A DNA stretch of 43,759 nt from Mycobacterium helveticum. GTDB taxonomy: Bacteria > Actinomycetota > Actinomycetes > Mycobacteriales > Mycobacteriaceae. Under the pieces are notes generated by a model that saw only the letters and a program-made list of their open reading frames with translations, was not told the origin of the DNA and ran no database searches. Positions 1 through 9,335 of the stretch are shown in pieces (position 1 is the first letter of the stretch; the number at the start of each line of letters is the position of its first letter). Made by a program: the position numbers and the translations under genes. The stretch covers positions 1-43,759 of the forward strand of contig NZ_VMQU01000038.1 of NCBI RefSeq assembly GCF_007714205.1. Reading direction: 5' to 3'.

Positions 1-882
<882 letters not shown>

Positions 883-1161
883 TCAGCCGCCGGCAAACGG
901 CGGGAGGACATCGACGGTGTCACCCGGGCGCAACGCCGTCGCACCGTCTCGCACGGCGATCCCGCCGCGCAGGTAGGAGCATCGGCTCAACACCGTGGCC
1001 AGGCGGGTTCCGCGCACGGCCAGTCTGTCGACGAGCCCGGCCACCGTGGTGCCCGCCGGCACCACCACGGTTTCCGATTCGGCTCCGGCGGCTGCGCACG
1101 CGGCGGCGAAGTAGCGGACCGTCACCTGCATCCCGGCCGGCTCGGCGGGGGCATCACTCAT
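883..1161 (-). CDS. moaD2: Molybdopterin synthase small subunit MoaD2
   Basis: Ubiquitin-like sulfur carrier of 92 residues that donates sulfur from its C-terminal thiocarboxylate to precursor Z/cPMP in molybdopterin synthesis. It has the beta-grasp pattern MQVTVRYFAAA near residue 11, a hydrophobic core, GDTVDVLPPF near the end, and the obligatory C-terminal Gly-Gly (PFAGG). It starts 4 bases after the moaA2 stop and is cotranscribed with it. The ATG at 1161 is used; the ATG at 1131 (residue 11) also fits and would match shorter MoaD proteins. It is the ortholog of Rv0868c. Confidence 0.9.
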   Translation of the reverse strand: MSDAPAEPAGMQVTVRYFAAACAAAGAESETVVVPAGTTVAGLVDRLAVRGTRLATVLSRCSYLRGGIAVRDGATALRPGDTVDVLPPFAGG

Positions 1162-1165
1162 CGCG

Positions 1166-2248
1166 CTAGCCGCCGATCGCGCTCATCGGCCGGTCGGGCT
1201 GGATGAAGCCGGGGTCGTTGATGCCGTGGCCGGCGGGCTTGCCCCACATCGCGTCGCGCCAGGCCCCCTCGATCGCGTCGTCGTCCGCGCCGCCGCGCAG
1301 CAGGCCCCGAAGGTCGGTCTCCTCGGTGGAGAACAGGCAGCTGCGGACCTGTCCGTCGGCCGTGAGCCGGGTGCGATCGCAGGACGCGCAGAAAGCGTGC
1401 GAGACCGACGCGATCACGCCCACCTTCCCGGCCGGCGTGTCGGGGCCGGTGTCGACCAGCCACAGCTCGGCCGGAGCCGACCCTCGCGGCGTCGGGTCGG
1501 GCCGCAGCCGAAAGTGTGCGCGCAGGGCGTCCAGCACGTCGTCGGCGCTCAGGGCCGCCCCGCGCCGCCACTGATGCCCGGCGTCCAGCGGCATCTGCTC
1601 GATAACCCGCAACTGGTAGCCGTGCTCGAGGCAGAACCGCAACAGGTCGACGACGTCCTCGCGGCCGGAGACGGGATCGAGCACGGCGTTCACCTTCACC
1701 GGCGCCAGGCCCGCCTGCCCGGCGGCGGTCAGTCCGTCCAGCACGTCGGCGAGCCGGTCCCGGCGGGTGATCTCCGTGAAGCGGGTCCGGTCCACGGTGT
1801 CCAACGACACGTTGACCCGGTCCAAACCGGCCCCGGCCAGAGCGGCGGCGCGGCGCGCCAGTCCCACACCGTTTGTGGTCAACGAGATCTCCGGACGTGG
1901 CCGCAGGCCGGCGGCCGCTTCGACCATCTCCTCGAGGTGACGGGACAGCAGCGGCTCGCCGCCGGTGAACCGCACGCTGGTGACGCCCAGCCGGGTCACG
2001 GCGATATGCATCAGCCTGGACAGCTCGTCGGGGCGCAGGAGTTGTTCCCCGGGCAGCCAGTCCAGCCCGTCGGCCGGCATGCAGTAACGACATCGCAGGT
2101 TGCAACGGTCGGTCAGCGACACCCGCAGATCGGTGGCGATCCTGCCGTAGGCGTCGGTCAAGGGGCCGTCGGTCCGGGCGTGCCCCGGTGCGGAACGACG
2201 GCCCGGGCGGCCGGGCACCGCCGGCACGCCCAGTGCGGTCAGCGTCAT
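1166..2248 (-). CDS. moaA2: GTP 3',8-cyclase MoaA2 (molybdenum cofactor synthesis)
   Basis: Radical SAM enzyme that, with MoaC, converts GTP into cPMP, the first step of molybdenum cofactor synthesis. The N-terminal cluster motif is CNLRCRYC (CX3CX2C) and the C-terminal second [4Fe-4S] motif is CASCDRTRL followed by a third Cys in GQVRSC. The protein ends in Gly-Gly (SAIGG), needed for activity in this family. At 360 residues it equals M. tuberculosis MoaA2. The ATG at 2248 overlaps the stop of the upstream yccF-like gene (ATGA), fixing the start, and moaD2 follows after 4 bases. A longer open frame upstream is only shadow of the yccF gene. Confidence 0.95.
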   Translation of the reverse strand: MTLTALGVPAVPGRPGRRSAPGHARTDGPLTDAYGRIATDLRVSLTDRCNLRCRYCMPADGLDWLPGEQLLRPDELSRLMHIAVTRLGVTSVRFTGGEPLLSRHLEEMVEAAAGLRPRPEISLTTNGVGLARRAAALAGAGLDRVNVSLDTVDRTRFTEITRRDRLADVLDGLTAAGQAGLAPVKVNAVLDPVSGREDVVDLLRFCLEHGYQLRVIEQMPLDAGHQWRRGAALSADDVLDALRAHFRLRPDPTPRGSAPAELWLVDTGPDTPAGKVGVIASVSHAFCASCDRTRLTADGQVRSCLFSTEETDLRGLLRGGADDDAIEGAWRDAMWGKPAGHGINDPGFIQPDRPMSAIGG

Positions 2249-2649
2249 GCGGGCACCCGCGCGCGCCGGTCGGGTGAGTCGACGGAAACGATCTGCTTGC
2301 CCAGTGGCATCAGCGAGACCGGGATGAGCTTGAGGTTCGCCAGCGCCAGCGGCAGGCCGACGACCGTGAGTGCCATCGCCACGGCGCTGACCAGATGACC
2401 GATCGCCAGCCACGCCCCGAACAGCAGCACCCAGATGACGTTCCCCAGTAGCGCCCCGGTGCCGGCCGTCGGCTTGTCGACGATCGTCCGGCCGAACGGC
2501 CATAACGCATAGGAGGCGATGCGCAGCGACGCGAACCCGAACGGAATCGTGACGATCAGCAGGAAGCAGGCGAGCGCCGCCACCAGGTAACCGGCGGCCA
2601 TCCAGAGGCCGCCGAACATCAGCCAGATAACGTTCAGGATCGGGCGCAT
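2245..2649 (-). CDS. YccF-domain membrane protein
   Basis: Integral membrane protein of 134 residues with two YccF (DUF307) repeats, each starting with a LGNVIWVLL / ILNVIWLMF type helix and containing a PFG or LPLAL turn (residues 1-60 and 65-125). Three or four transmembrane segments are visible. Molecular function is unknown in the family. It is first in the apparent yccF-moaA2-moaD2 operon and overlaps moaA2 by four bases (ATGA). Cotranscription suggests no defined role in cofactor synthesis. It is the ortholog of Rv0870c. Confidence 0.9.
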   Translation of the reverse strand: MRPILNVIWLMFGGLWMAAGYLVAALACFLLIVTIPFGFASLRIASYALWPFGRTIVDKPTAGTGALLGNVIWVLLFGAWLAIGHLVSAVAMALTVVGLPLALANLKLIPVSLMPLGKQIVSVDSPDRRARVPA

Positions 2650-2720
2650 CTCACCTCCGCGTCAGTGCCAGCCTAGCGAGTAACGAGTCAGAGGGGGTGC
2701 TCGCCGGACGACGATCCGAG

Positions 2721-2726
2721 TAGGAT
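2721..2726 (+). promoter_or_regulatory. Candidate -10 box for cspB
   Basis: TAGGAT matches the mycobacterial TANNNT -10 consensus and lies about 85 bases before the cspB GTG. This predicts a leader of about 75-80 bases, which would suit a cold-shock type mRNA. No clear -35 element was found. Confidence 0.4.
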
Positions 2727-2810
2727 CATTTCTCGATATCGCGTCCTGCGCAGGCGGGACGCTTCTTGTGTTGTTCAACCAGTGACCCGTCAGACAAGCA
2801 GGTGAGACCA

Positions 2811-3218
2811 GTGCCGACCGGCAAGGTTAAGTGGTACGACCCCGAGAAGGGGTTTGGCTTCTTGTCGCAGGAGGACGGCGAGGACGTCTACGTCCGCGCG
2901 TCGGCACTGCCCGAGGGTGTCGAGGAGCTCAAATCCGGGCAGCGGGTGGAATTCGGCATCGCTTCCGGCCGGCGCGGACCGCAGGCGTTGAGCCTCAAGC
3001 TGATTGAGCCGCCACCCAGCCTCATCAAGGCCCGCCGCGAGGTGCCCGCCGAGCACAAGCACAGTCCCGACGAGTTGCATGGCATGGTCGAGGACATGAT
3101 CACGTTGTTGGAGGGCGCCGTGCAGCCCGAACTGCGCAAGGGTCGCTACCCGGACCGCAAGACGGCCCGGCGGGTTTCCGAGGTGGTCAAGGCCGTGGCC
3201 CGCGAACTCGACGTCTGA
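2811..3218 (+). CDS. cspB: Cold-shock-domain protein CspB
   Basis: Nucleic-acid-binding protein of 135 residues. Residues 1-65 form a cold-shock domain with RNP1 KGFGFL and RNP2-like EDVYVRAS. The C-terminal half (70-135) is the actinobacterial extension with [14 protein letters not shown] and a basic [13 protein letters not shown] segment. The GTG at 2811 gives the start PTGKVKWYD typical of the family and the same length as Rv0871. The upstream in-frame ATG at 2766 would add a non-conserved 15 residues. It probably acts as an RNA chaperone in the cytoplasm. It is monocistronic and divergent from the yccF-moaA2-moaD2 operon. Confidence 0.93.
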   Translation: MPTGKVKWYDPEKGFGFLSQEDGEDVYVRASALPEGVEELKSGQRVEFGIASGRRGPQALSLKLIEPPPSLIKARREVPAEHKHSPDELHGMVEDMITLLEGAVQPELRKGRYPDRKTARRVSEVVKAVARELDV

Positions 3219-3454
3219 CGACCCGCGCGGCGGCGGGCCCCACCGCCGCGGCGCGCACACGCCACCGAAGCGCAGACCACAACCGCTACCGGGGAATTCG
3301 GTGAAAGTGGTTGGTACACAACATTATTTCTGGTCCACCATGGTCGGTCAACGGCCCCGGTCCCGTTGGCCTGGCCCGGCGATTGCTGCGTACGCAATGT
3401 CGTGAGACGCGCACCGGGCATCGGCCCCCTTGTCTCCGGGGCAGAATTGCGGAC

Positions 3455-4468
3455 ATGGCTTCCTATGTGGCACCGGCGGGCGAATTCACCCGCGACACCA
3501 ACTACATCACCACGCGGATCACCGCCGACGGACGCGACGGCTACCCGGTCGAGGCCGGCCGGTATCGGCTCATCGTCGCCCGGGCCTGCCCGTGGGCCAA
3601 CCGCGCCATCATCGTACGGCGGTTGCTGGGCTTGGAAGACGCTCTCTCCATTGGCTTTTGCGGCCCCACCCACGACCAGCGCAGCTGGACGTTCGATCTC
3701 GACCCGGGCGGCGTCGACCCCGTGCTCAAGATCCCGCGACTGCGGGACGCCTACTTCAAGCGATTCCCCGACTACGCCAAAGGCATCACCGTTCCCGCGC
3801 TCGTCGACATCCCCACCGGGGCGGTGGTCACCAATGACTTCGCGCAGATGACGCTGGATTTCTCGACGCAGTGGACCGCACATCATCGCGACCGGGCGCC
3901 CGAGCTGTACCCGGAGCCGCTGCGGGCCGACATCGACGAGGTCGGCAGGAGGGTTTACACCGAGATCAACAACGGCGTGTACCGCTGTGGCTTCGCCGGC
4001 TCACAGCAGGCGTACGACGCGGCGTACGACCGGCTGCTGGCCGCCCTGGACTGGGTGAGCGATCGCCTGGCCGGCCGGCGGTATCTGGTGGGCGACACCA
4101 TCACCGAGGCCGACGTGCGGCTGTTTACCACCCTGGTGCGCTTCGACCCGGTCTACCACGGGCACTTCAAGTGCAATCGCTGCAAGCTCAGCGAGATGCC
4201 CGTGCTGTGGGCCTACGCGCGCGACCTGTTCCAGACGCCGGGCTTCGGCGACACCGTGGACTTCGACCAGATCAAGCGGCACTATTACATCGTTCATGCC
4301 GACATCAACCCGACCGGTATCGTGCCCAAGGGGCCCGGGCTGGACAATTGGCTGACCCCGCACGGCCGGGAAGCGTTGGGCGGCAATCCGTTCGGGAAGG
4401 GAACGCCACCCGGACCGCCCCTCGAAGGCGAGCGCGTCGCCCGGCGCTCGGCGGCGCCGGGTAGCTAA
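3455..4468 (+). CDS. Glutathionyl-hydroquinone reductase-like protein (GST superfamily)
   Basis: Cytoplasmic protein of 337 residues of the ECM4/YqjG (Xi-class GST) family, which reduces glutathionyl-hydroquinones. The thioredoxin-like N-terminal half carries the catalytic ACPWANR motif (Cys45), and the all-helical C-terminal half has GDTITEADVRLFTTLVRFD and the family-typical HFKCNRCK and NPTGIVPKGP segments. Mycobacteria make mycothiol rather than glutathione, so the physiological thiol partner is probably not glutathione; this is inference. It ends 4 bases inside the convergent universal stress gene's stop. The ATG at 3455 matches the family N-terminus; no strong Shine-Dalgarno is seen. 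M. tuberculosis has a PE_PGRS gene near this position instead. Confidence 0.88.
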   Translation: MASYVAPAGEFTRDTNYITTRITADGRDGYPVEAGRYRLIVARACPWANRAIIVRRLLGLEDALSIGFCGPTHDQRSWTFDLDPGGVDPVLKIPRLRDAYFKRFPDYAKGITVPALVDIPTGAVVTNDFAQMTLDFSTQWTAHHRDRAPELYPEPLRADIDEVGRRVYTEINNGVYRCGFAGSQQAYDAAYDRLLAALDWVSDRLAGRRYLVGDTITEADVRLFTTLVRFDPVYHGHFKCNRCKLSEMPVLWAYARDLFQTPGFGDTVDFDQIKRHYYIVHADINPTGIVPKGPGLDNWLTPHGREALGGNPFGKGTPPGPPLEGERVARRSAAPGS

Positions 4469-5367
4469 CCCTGCCGGGCGACGATCACCGGCGCGCGTAC
4501 CGCCTGCACGACCGCCGTGCCGACCGATCCGAGCAGCATTCCCGCGAAGCCACCGCGTCCGTGGCTGCCGACGACCACCAGTTGCGCGGACGCCGAGCGC
4601 TCGACGAGATGCTGCGCGGGCCGGTTGGTGACGACCACGCGCTGGACGGTGACATCGGGGTAGCGTTCCCGCCAGCCGACCAGGCGTTCCGCCAGCGTCG
4701 CCTCTGCCGCCGACTGCAGCCTCGTCCAGGACGTCCTGGTGGTTCCGGCCCACTCCCGGCTCGGGAGGTCGGGCACCTCGGCGTCGGTCCATGCGTGCAG
4801 GGCCACCAAATCCGCACCGCGCCAAGAGGCCTCGTCGAAGGCGATCGCGGTGGCCAGTTCCGACGCCGGTGACCCGTCGATGCCGACCAGGACGCAGCCC
4901 TGCGCCGGCGGCGAATAGCCGCTGCGGATCACCGCCACCGGGCAGTGGGCGTGATGGACCATTCCGGTGCTGACAGATCCCAGCAGCGCGCGTTCCAGCG
5001 CGCCGTGGCCGCTTTTCCCCACGACCACCAGGTCCGCTTTCGTGGACAAGTCGACAAGTGCGGCGACGGGTCCCGCAGCGGACAGCTCGCTGTTGATCGT
5101 CAGGCGGTGATCCCGGCTCATGTCGTCGACGAGCTTGGCCGCGTCGGCGAGGACCTGTCGCGCGTTGGCGTCCAGCTGCCGGACGACCTCCGCCGGGAGC
5201 GGCTCGCCCGACCACTCGAGCACCGGCGAGCCGGCCGGCAACCGCGCCGCGGCGTGCACCAGGGTCAGCGGCACGTTGCGCATCGTCGCCTCGTGGACCG
5301 CCCACTGCATGGCCGCGGTCGCGTCGGGGGATCCGTCCACTCCGACGACGATTCCCGGATTCGCCAT
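4465..5367 (-). CDS. Tandem universal stress protein (UspA family)
   Basis: Cytoplasmic protein of 300 residues with two Usp domains. Domain 1 starts IVVGVDGSPDA and carries the ATP-binding pattern VVVGKSGHGALERALLGSVS. Domain 2 starts VLVGIDGSPAS and carries VVVGSHGRGGFAGMLLGSVG. Both nucleotide-binding signatures (G-2x-G-9x-G-S/T) look intact, so it should bind ATP as the M. tuberculosis two-domain Usps do. The ATG at 5367 is preceded by GGAAGGGGCAG, a strong Shine-Dalgarno. The frame stays open upstream, but that part lacks a Usp-like sequence. Role: stress or dormancy signalling, inferred. It is convergent with the GST-like gene, with overlapping stops. Confidence 0.92.
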   Translation of the reverse strand: MANPGIVVGVDGSPDATAAMQWAVHEATMRNVPLTLVHAAARLPAGSPVLEWSGEPLPAEVVRQLDANARQVLADAAKLVDDMSRDHRLTINSELSAAGPVAALVDLSTKADLVVVGKSGHGALERALLGSVSTGMVHHAHCPVAVIRSGYSPPAQGCVLVGIDGSPASELATAIAFDEASWRGADLVALHAWTDAEVPDLPSREWAGTTRTSWTRLQSAAEATLAERLVGWRERYPDVTVQRVVVTNRPAQHLVERSASAQLVVVGSHGRGGFAGMLLGSVGTAVVQAVRAPVIVARQG

Positions 5368-5497
5368 ACTCTGCCCCTTCCCTGGAAAAATCGGTTCGGC
5401 GCTCTCGACCCTAAGTGCGCGCCATCGCGCAGTCAGGAGCCGTTCGTCCCAAGCATTGGTGACTTGAGGCCCCACCACCCGACGCTCCGGTGGTCGC

Positions 5498-5998
5498 TCA
5501 GAAGGTAAGCCGCACCGACCATTCCGCGTGCGGGACATCGCGCAACCCGCCGGAGGAGTCCAACGCCAGCGTCAGCAACTGCACGACTATCCCGGTGAGC
5601 CGACCGCGCCGGCGGTCGACGGAGGGGATGGTGACCGCCATGCGGGTGTGCGGCCGGAACAGGGTGGCGATGGTGTTGGCCGGGTCCTCGTACACCTGCA
5701 GGAGTCGCCACGGCGCCCGGGAGATGGCCTCGGGCACCGAGAGTTGCACCGGATAGCGTTCGCTGACCGGCAATTCGCCCTGGATCTGCGGGTTTTGACA
5801 GTCGTTGAGGTCGAGCACGTTGCAGTACATGTACGGCCCGACCCGGGTCAGGTGTCCGTGCGAGTACGCGCTGATCTCCGGGCGCTGCGGGGCGGGTTGA
5901 CGCACCAACAGCCATGTTGCGACCCCGCCGCCGACGGACAGCAACATCGCCAGGGCCACGACCAGCAGCGTCACACCCCGCGTGCGCCGGGTCCTCAC
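5498..5998 (-). CDS. DUF2771-type exported/membrane-anchored protein
   Basis: Protein of 166 residues with a basic start (VRTRRTRG), one hydrophobic segment (TLLVVALAMLLSVGGGVATW) acting as signal anchor, and an extracytoplasmic domain with a Cys pair (MYCNVLDLNDCQ) that could form a disulfide. Function is unknown. The GTG at 5998 overlaps the stop of the MFS gene (GTGA), so the two are translationally coupled. It is the ortholog of Rv0875c. Pairing with a transporter suggests a joint envelope role, which is inference. Confidence 0.85.
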   Translation of the reverse strand: MRTRRTRGVTLLVVALAMLLSVGGGVATWLLVRQPAPQRPEISAYSHGHLTRVGPYMYCNVLDLNDCQNPQIQGELPVSERYPVQLSVPEAISRAPWRLLQVYEDPANTIATLFRPHTRMAVTIPSVDRRRGRLTGIVVQLLTLALDSSGGLRDVPHAEWSVRLTF

Positions 5999-7620
5999 TC
6001 CGGCACCGCCGCCGGCCTGCCGGCGCCCCGCCGCCTGCCTTCCTGCTCGACCATGACCGGGCGGTTGCCCCCGAGTCCGGGAATCAGCGAGTCGCCGCGG
6101 AAGCTCACCAGTGTCTGCGCCAGCCCGAGGATGAGCACGGCGGTGACCGCGGTGAAGCCGATCCACCATTCGGTGTAGACCAAAACCCCGAGCGCCCCGC
6201 CCAGCACCCAGGCCAGCTGCAGCGTCGACTCCGAGCGCCCGAACCCCGACGCCCGCGATTCCTCCGGCAGATCGTTTTGCAGCGAGGCGTCCAGCGAGGC
6301 CTTCGCGATCGCGCTGGATCCGGACGTGACCAGCGTGGCGATCACCGCCACCAGCAGGTTGCCGGCCACCGCCGCGGCCAGCGCGACGGTGCACACCGCC
6401 ACCGCGCAGCGCACCACCAGCACCGCGGGCCTGCCCAGTTGCAGGCGGGCGCTGGTGAAGTTGCCGGCGAAGTTGCCGATGCCCGCCGCGGCCCCGATCA
6501 TGCCCAGCATGCCCAGCTGCGCCCAGCCGTTGGCTTGATGCGCCTTGGCTACGAACGCCGGGTACAAGAACAGAAAGCCCACCATCACCTTCACGGTGCA
6601 ATTGCCCCACAGCGATGTAATAATGTTGCGGCCCAATGGTTGTCGCAGTGTTCCGCTGACCTTTTTGACCCCTTCGGGCCAGTCCCCCACACGTGGGAGG
6701 TGCCCCCAGCGGCGCGGCGGGCCGCTGTCTCGGCGATAGCTCAGCGTCGCCGGTACCTCACCGGCGGTCACCTCGACCCAGCGTGGAATTCGCATCGAGA
6801 GCATGGCGCCCACGATCGTGACGGCGACGACGACGAACAGCGCGCCCGGCAGCTTGAACAGGTGGGTGCAGACGAACTCCACGCCCGCCGCGATCGCGCC
6901 GCCCGCGATGGTGCCGCCCAGCAGGCCGAACACGGTCAGCCGGGAATTGACCCGCACGAGGTCGATCGTCGGTGGCATCACCCTGGGCGTCACGGCGCTG
7001 CGCAACACGCTGAACGACTTCGACAGCACCATCATGGCCAGCGCGCACGGATAGAGCACCCACGACGGGTAGCTGCCGGTCGGGCCGTCGTAGTTCATGA
7101 TCAGCAGCGCGGCCAGCCCGGTGCGCAGCGCGAACGAGGTCGCCAGTGCCACGCGGCGGCCGTGCTGCAACCGGTCCAGCGCCGGACCGATCAGCGGCGC
7201 GATCACCGCGAACGGCGCGATGGTGATCAACAGATACAGTGCGACCCGGCCCTTGCTCTCACCGGTGGCCGCGGCGAAGAACAGCGTGTTGGCCAGGGCG
7301 ACGGCCATCGCGGCGTCCACCGCGAAATTCGCCACCACCGGCCACGTCAGCGCCGTCAGCCCGGACTTGTCCGCGCCGTCGGCGGTGGCCGCGCGTTGCA
7401 CCATCGAGTACATCCGGGAACCCATTTCACGGCTGCGCTGTGCCGCGGCCCGGGTGACGGTGATGCGTTCGTCCGAAGCGGGACCACGCGGTGGCGCACT
7501 GCTGTCGCGGTCCGATTCGGATCGCTCACCCAGGGGCGGCAGGTAGCGGTTGGCGCTCGGCATCGGCGGGGGCCGGCGCGCGCGCCGGTGACCGGAGCCG
7601 TCGGCCGGGTAATTGGCCAT
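5995..7620 (-). CDS. MFS-type transmembrane transporter
   Basis: Membrane protein of 541 residues with a hydrophilic N-terminus of about 90 residues and roughly ten to twelve transmembrane helices (e.g. ALYLLITIAPFAVIAPLIGP, FGLLGGTIAGGAIAAGVEF). The segment GPALDRLQHGRRVAL resembles the MFS loop 2-3 motif. The substrate is unknown; it is the ortholog of Rv0876c. The ATG at 7620 (MANYPADG) is chosen because it gives a length close to the ortholog; the frame is open further up to ATG 7737. A short palindromic repeat (6684-6709) sits inside the gene and adds about eight residues (around HLPRVGDW) in a cytoplasmic loop. It is coupled to the downstream DUF2771 gene and divergent from the DUF3027 gene. 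Confidence 0.87.
   Translation of the reverse strand: MANYPADGSGHRRARRPPPMPSANRYLPPLGERSESDRDSSAPPRGPASDERITVTRAAAQRSREMGSRMYSMVQRAATADGADKSGLTALTWPVVANFAVDAAMAVALANTLFFAAATGESKGRVALYLLITIAPFAVIAPLIGPALDRLQHGRRVALATSFALRTGLAALLIMNYDGPTGSYPSWVLYPCALAMMVLSKSFSVLRSAVTPRVMPPTIDLVRVNSRLTVFGLLGGTIAGGAIAAGVEFVCTHLFKLPGALFVVVAVTIVGAMLSMRIPRWVEVTAGEVPATLSYRRDSGPPRRWGHLPRVGDWPEGVKKVSGTLRQPLGRNIITSLWGNCTVKVMVGFLFLYPAFVAKAHQANGWAQLGMLGMIGAAAGIGNFAGNFTSARLQLGRPAVLVVRCAVAVCTVALAAAVAGNLLVAVIATLVTSGSSAIAKASLDASLQNDLPEESRASGFGRSESTLQLAWVLGGALGVLVYTEWWIGFTAVTAVLILGLAQTLVSFRGDSLIPGLGGNRPVMVEQEGRRRGAGRPAAVPE
6684..6709. repeat. Short palindromic dispersed repeat, copy 1 (inside MFS gene)
   Basis: The stretch CCCCCACACGTGGGAGGTGC plus CCCCAG shares the pattern CCCCC-n5-GGGAGGTGCCCCC with copy 2 in accD3 at 26672-26697. 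It keeps the reading frame of the host gene. Confidence 0.6.
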
Positions 7621-7782
7621 GCCCGGATGCTGGTTGGCCGACCCCCTGAGGTCCGAGCGGGTCCGGCGGCCCGGGTCGGAGGCCACGCGGCCCGGATCGT
7701 CACGCCGCCGTCCAGACACGACGCAATTCTCCCCCATAGCCGCTTCCTGCGTCCGTAGGTCACCGGGTGTGGCAAGCACCCC

Positions 7783-7788
7783 TAGTAT
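7783..7788 (+). promoter_or_regulatory. Candidate -10 box for the DUF3027 gene
   Basis: TAGTAT fits TANNNT and predicts transcription from about 7795, giving a leader of about 20 bases before the GTG at 7817. The gap between this gene and the divergent MFS gene is short. Confidence 0.45.
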
Positions 7789-7816
7789 TGGAGGCGCGAT
7801 GCAAAGAGAGGTAAGC

Positions 7817-8722
7817 GTGACCGGACCCATCGAGGAGACCGCCGTAGCCACCGTGGCCGACTGGCACGAAGGGCTGGCGGAGGTGCTCACGGGTGCGGCC
7901 GACCAGGCGAGGGCGGCCGTGGAGGAGTTCAGTGGGCCGGACGCGGTCGGTGACTACCTGGGCGTGGACTACGAGGATCCCACCGCCGCGACCCACCGGT
8001 TCCTGGCGCACCTGCCGGGTTACCAGGGCTGGCAGTGGGCCGTCGTCGTCGCCGCCTACCCGGGGGCCGGGCACGCCACCATCAGTGAGCTCGTGCTGAT
8101 CCCCGGTCCGACCGCGTTGCTGGCGCCCGAGTGGGTGCCGTGGGAACGGCGGGTGCGGCCCGGGGACCTGAGCCCCGGAGACCTGCTGGCACCGGCCGCC
8201 GACGACCCGCGGCTGGTTCCGGGCTACACCGCCAGCGGTGATCCCCAGGTCGACGAGACCGCCGCCGAGGTAGGGCTGGGACGGCGCTGGGTGCTGGGCG
8301 TCCTGGGCCGGTTCGAGGCCGCCGAGCGGTGGCACACCGGGGATTACGGCCCCGAAGCTCCGATGGCGCGGTCCACCAAACGCGTCTGTCGCGACTGCGG
8401 TTTTTTCCTGCCGTTGGCGGGTTCGTTGGGCGCGATGTTCGGGGTGTGCGGCAACGAACTGTCCGCCGACGGACACGTCGTGGACAAGCAATACGGCTGC
8501 GGGGCCCATTCGGACACGCCTACTCCGGCGGGCAGCGGCTCACCGAGGTACGAGGCGTACGACGACGGCTTGCTCGACGTCATGCAGGCGCCGCGGGCCG
8601 CGGAGCCCGAAACCGAAGCTTCTGAGCCCGAAACCGGGCCCGCGGAGCCCCACCCCGAGGTCGGGCCGGGGTTGCCCGATACCCCGGAGTCGGCTCCCGA
8701 GCCGCTGGAGCCGCCGGACTAG
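7817..8722 (+). CDS. DUF3027 family protein
   Basis: Soluble actinobacterial protein of 301 residues; function unknown. The conserved core includes FLAHLPGYQGWQWAVVVAAY, ELVLIPGPTALLAPEWVPW and a four-Cys zinc-ribbon-like module CRDCGFF...GVCGNELSADG...YGCGAH, so a structural metal is likely. The C-terminal 60 residues are Glu/Pro-rich and low complexity. Start: the GTG at 7817 has GAGAGG six bases upstream; the ATG at 7799 is an alternative that adds MQREVS. It is the ortholog of Rv0877. Confidence 0.88.
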   Translation: MTGPIEETAVATVADWHEGLAEVLTGAADQARAAVEEFSGPDAVGDYLGVDYEDPTAATHRFLAHLPGYQGWQWAVVVAAYPGAGHATISELVLIPGPTALLAPEWVPWERRVRPGDLSPGDLLAPAADDPRLVPGYTASGDPQVDETAAEVGLGRRWVLGVLGRFEAAERWHTGDYGPEAPMARSTKRVCRDCGFFLPLAGSLGAMFGVCGNELSADGHVVDKQYGCGAHSDTPTPAGSGSPRYEAYDDGLLDVMQAPRAAEPETEASEPETGPAEPHPEVGPGLPDTPESAPEPLEPPD

Positions 8723-8796
8723 CGTGGCGAGTCGTTGTTTCACCGACACCAGAAGACGGCTGACTCGGCCGCCTTCACGCACCGAGGGTGTCGGCC

Positions 8797-8826
8797 GTGC
8801 ACCGATTTCAAGGAATTTCGGTGCAC
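8797..8826. terminator. Hairpin between convergent genes (putative bidirectional terminator)
   Basis: GTGCACCGA and TCGGTGCAC form a perfect 9-bp stem around a 12-base AT-rich loop, placed between the convergent ends of the DUF3027 and SRPBCC genes. There is no U-tract, as is usual for mycobacterial terminators. It could instead be a protein-binding palindrome. Confidence 0.5.
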
Positions 8827-8845
8827 ACCACGCGCCGCCGCCGGG

Positions 8846-9301
8846 CTAAGCCCGCTCGGCGGCGGCTTTGATCTTCACCAGCGAGGCGTTGATGCCGTCG
8901 AGAAGGTCGCCCTCGAACTTGGCCGTCCCCCCGAAAAACGCGTTCGTCATGAGATTCGAGAAGGCGGCCACACCGTTTTCGGCGTGACGGCTCTCGACCA
9001 GCCGGGTGCCGCGGTCATGGGGCTCGAGTTCGTAGCTCCAGATGGTGCGGTTGGCGTCGACCTTGAACGCGAGCTTCTTCTCGGGGATGACCTCGACGAC
9101 GGTGCACGTGGTGAACCAGAACAACCGGCCGCGACGGTTGAGGTTGAGGGTGCGAACGCCGGCCCGCAGCGGGCCCAACGACTTCATCCACCGACATTGC
9201 GGGCTCCACTCGCGCATGCGCCGCAAATCGGAGACCAACTCCCAGACTTTCGAAGCCGGCGCCTCGATCTCGATCTCGGCTTGCAGCAGCTCGGCTGTCA
9301 T
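8846..9301 (-). CDS. SRPBCC (START/polyketide cyclase-like) protein
   Basis: Soluble protein of 151 residues with the SRPBCC helix-grip fold: it starts AEIEIEAPASKVWELVSDLRRM and continues with WSPQCRW, a beta-rich middle and a long C-terminal helix (FEGDLLDGINASLVKIKAAA). The family binds hydrophobic ligands in a cavity; the ligand here is unknown. It resembles the Rv0910-type protein later in this window in size and fold. The ATG at 9301 (MTAELLQ) gives the usual family start. M. tuberculosis has PPE13 near here, so this is a lineage difference. Confidence 0.85.
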   Translation of the reverse strand: MTAELLQAEIEIEAPASKVWELVSDLRRMREWSPQCRWMKSLGPLRAGVRTLNLNRRGRLFWFTTCTVVEVIPEKKLAFKVDANRTIWSYELEPHDRGTRLVESRHAENGVAAFSNLMTNAFFGGTAKFEGDLLDGINASLVKIKAAAERA

Positions 9302-9335
9302 TGATACCCCCGCGTCTGAAGTGTCCTGGGCGACT

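Noticed and set aside
2249..2503. Upstream extension of moaA2
   Set aside because: It overlaps the yccF-like gene in another frame; the ATGA overlap and known length put the moaA2 start at 2248.
5914..7758. Open frame of 614 codons on the plus strand
   Set aside because: Antisense to the MFS gene; low-complexity His/Arg/Gln translation with no recognizable family.
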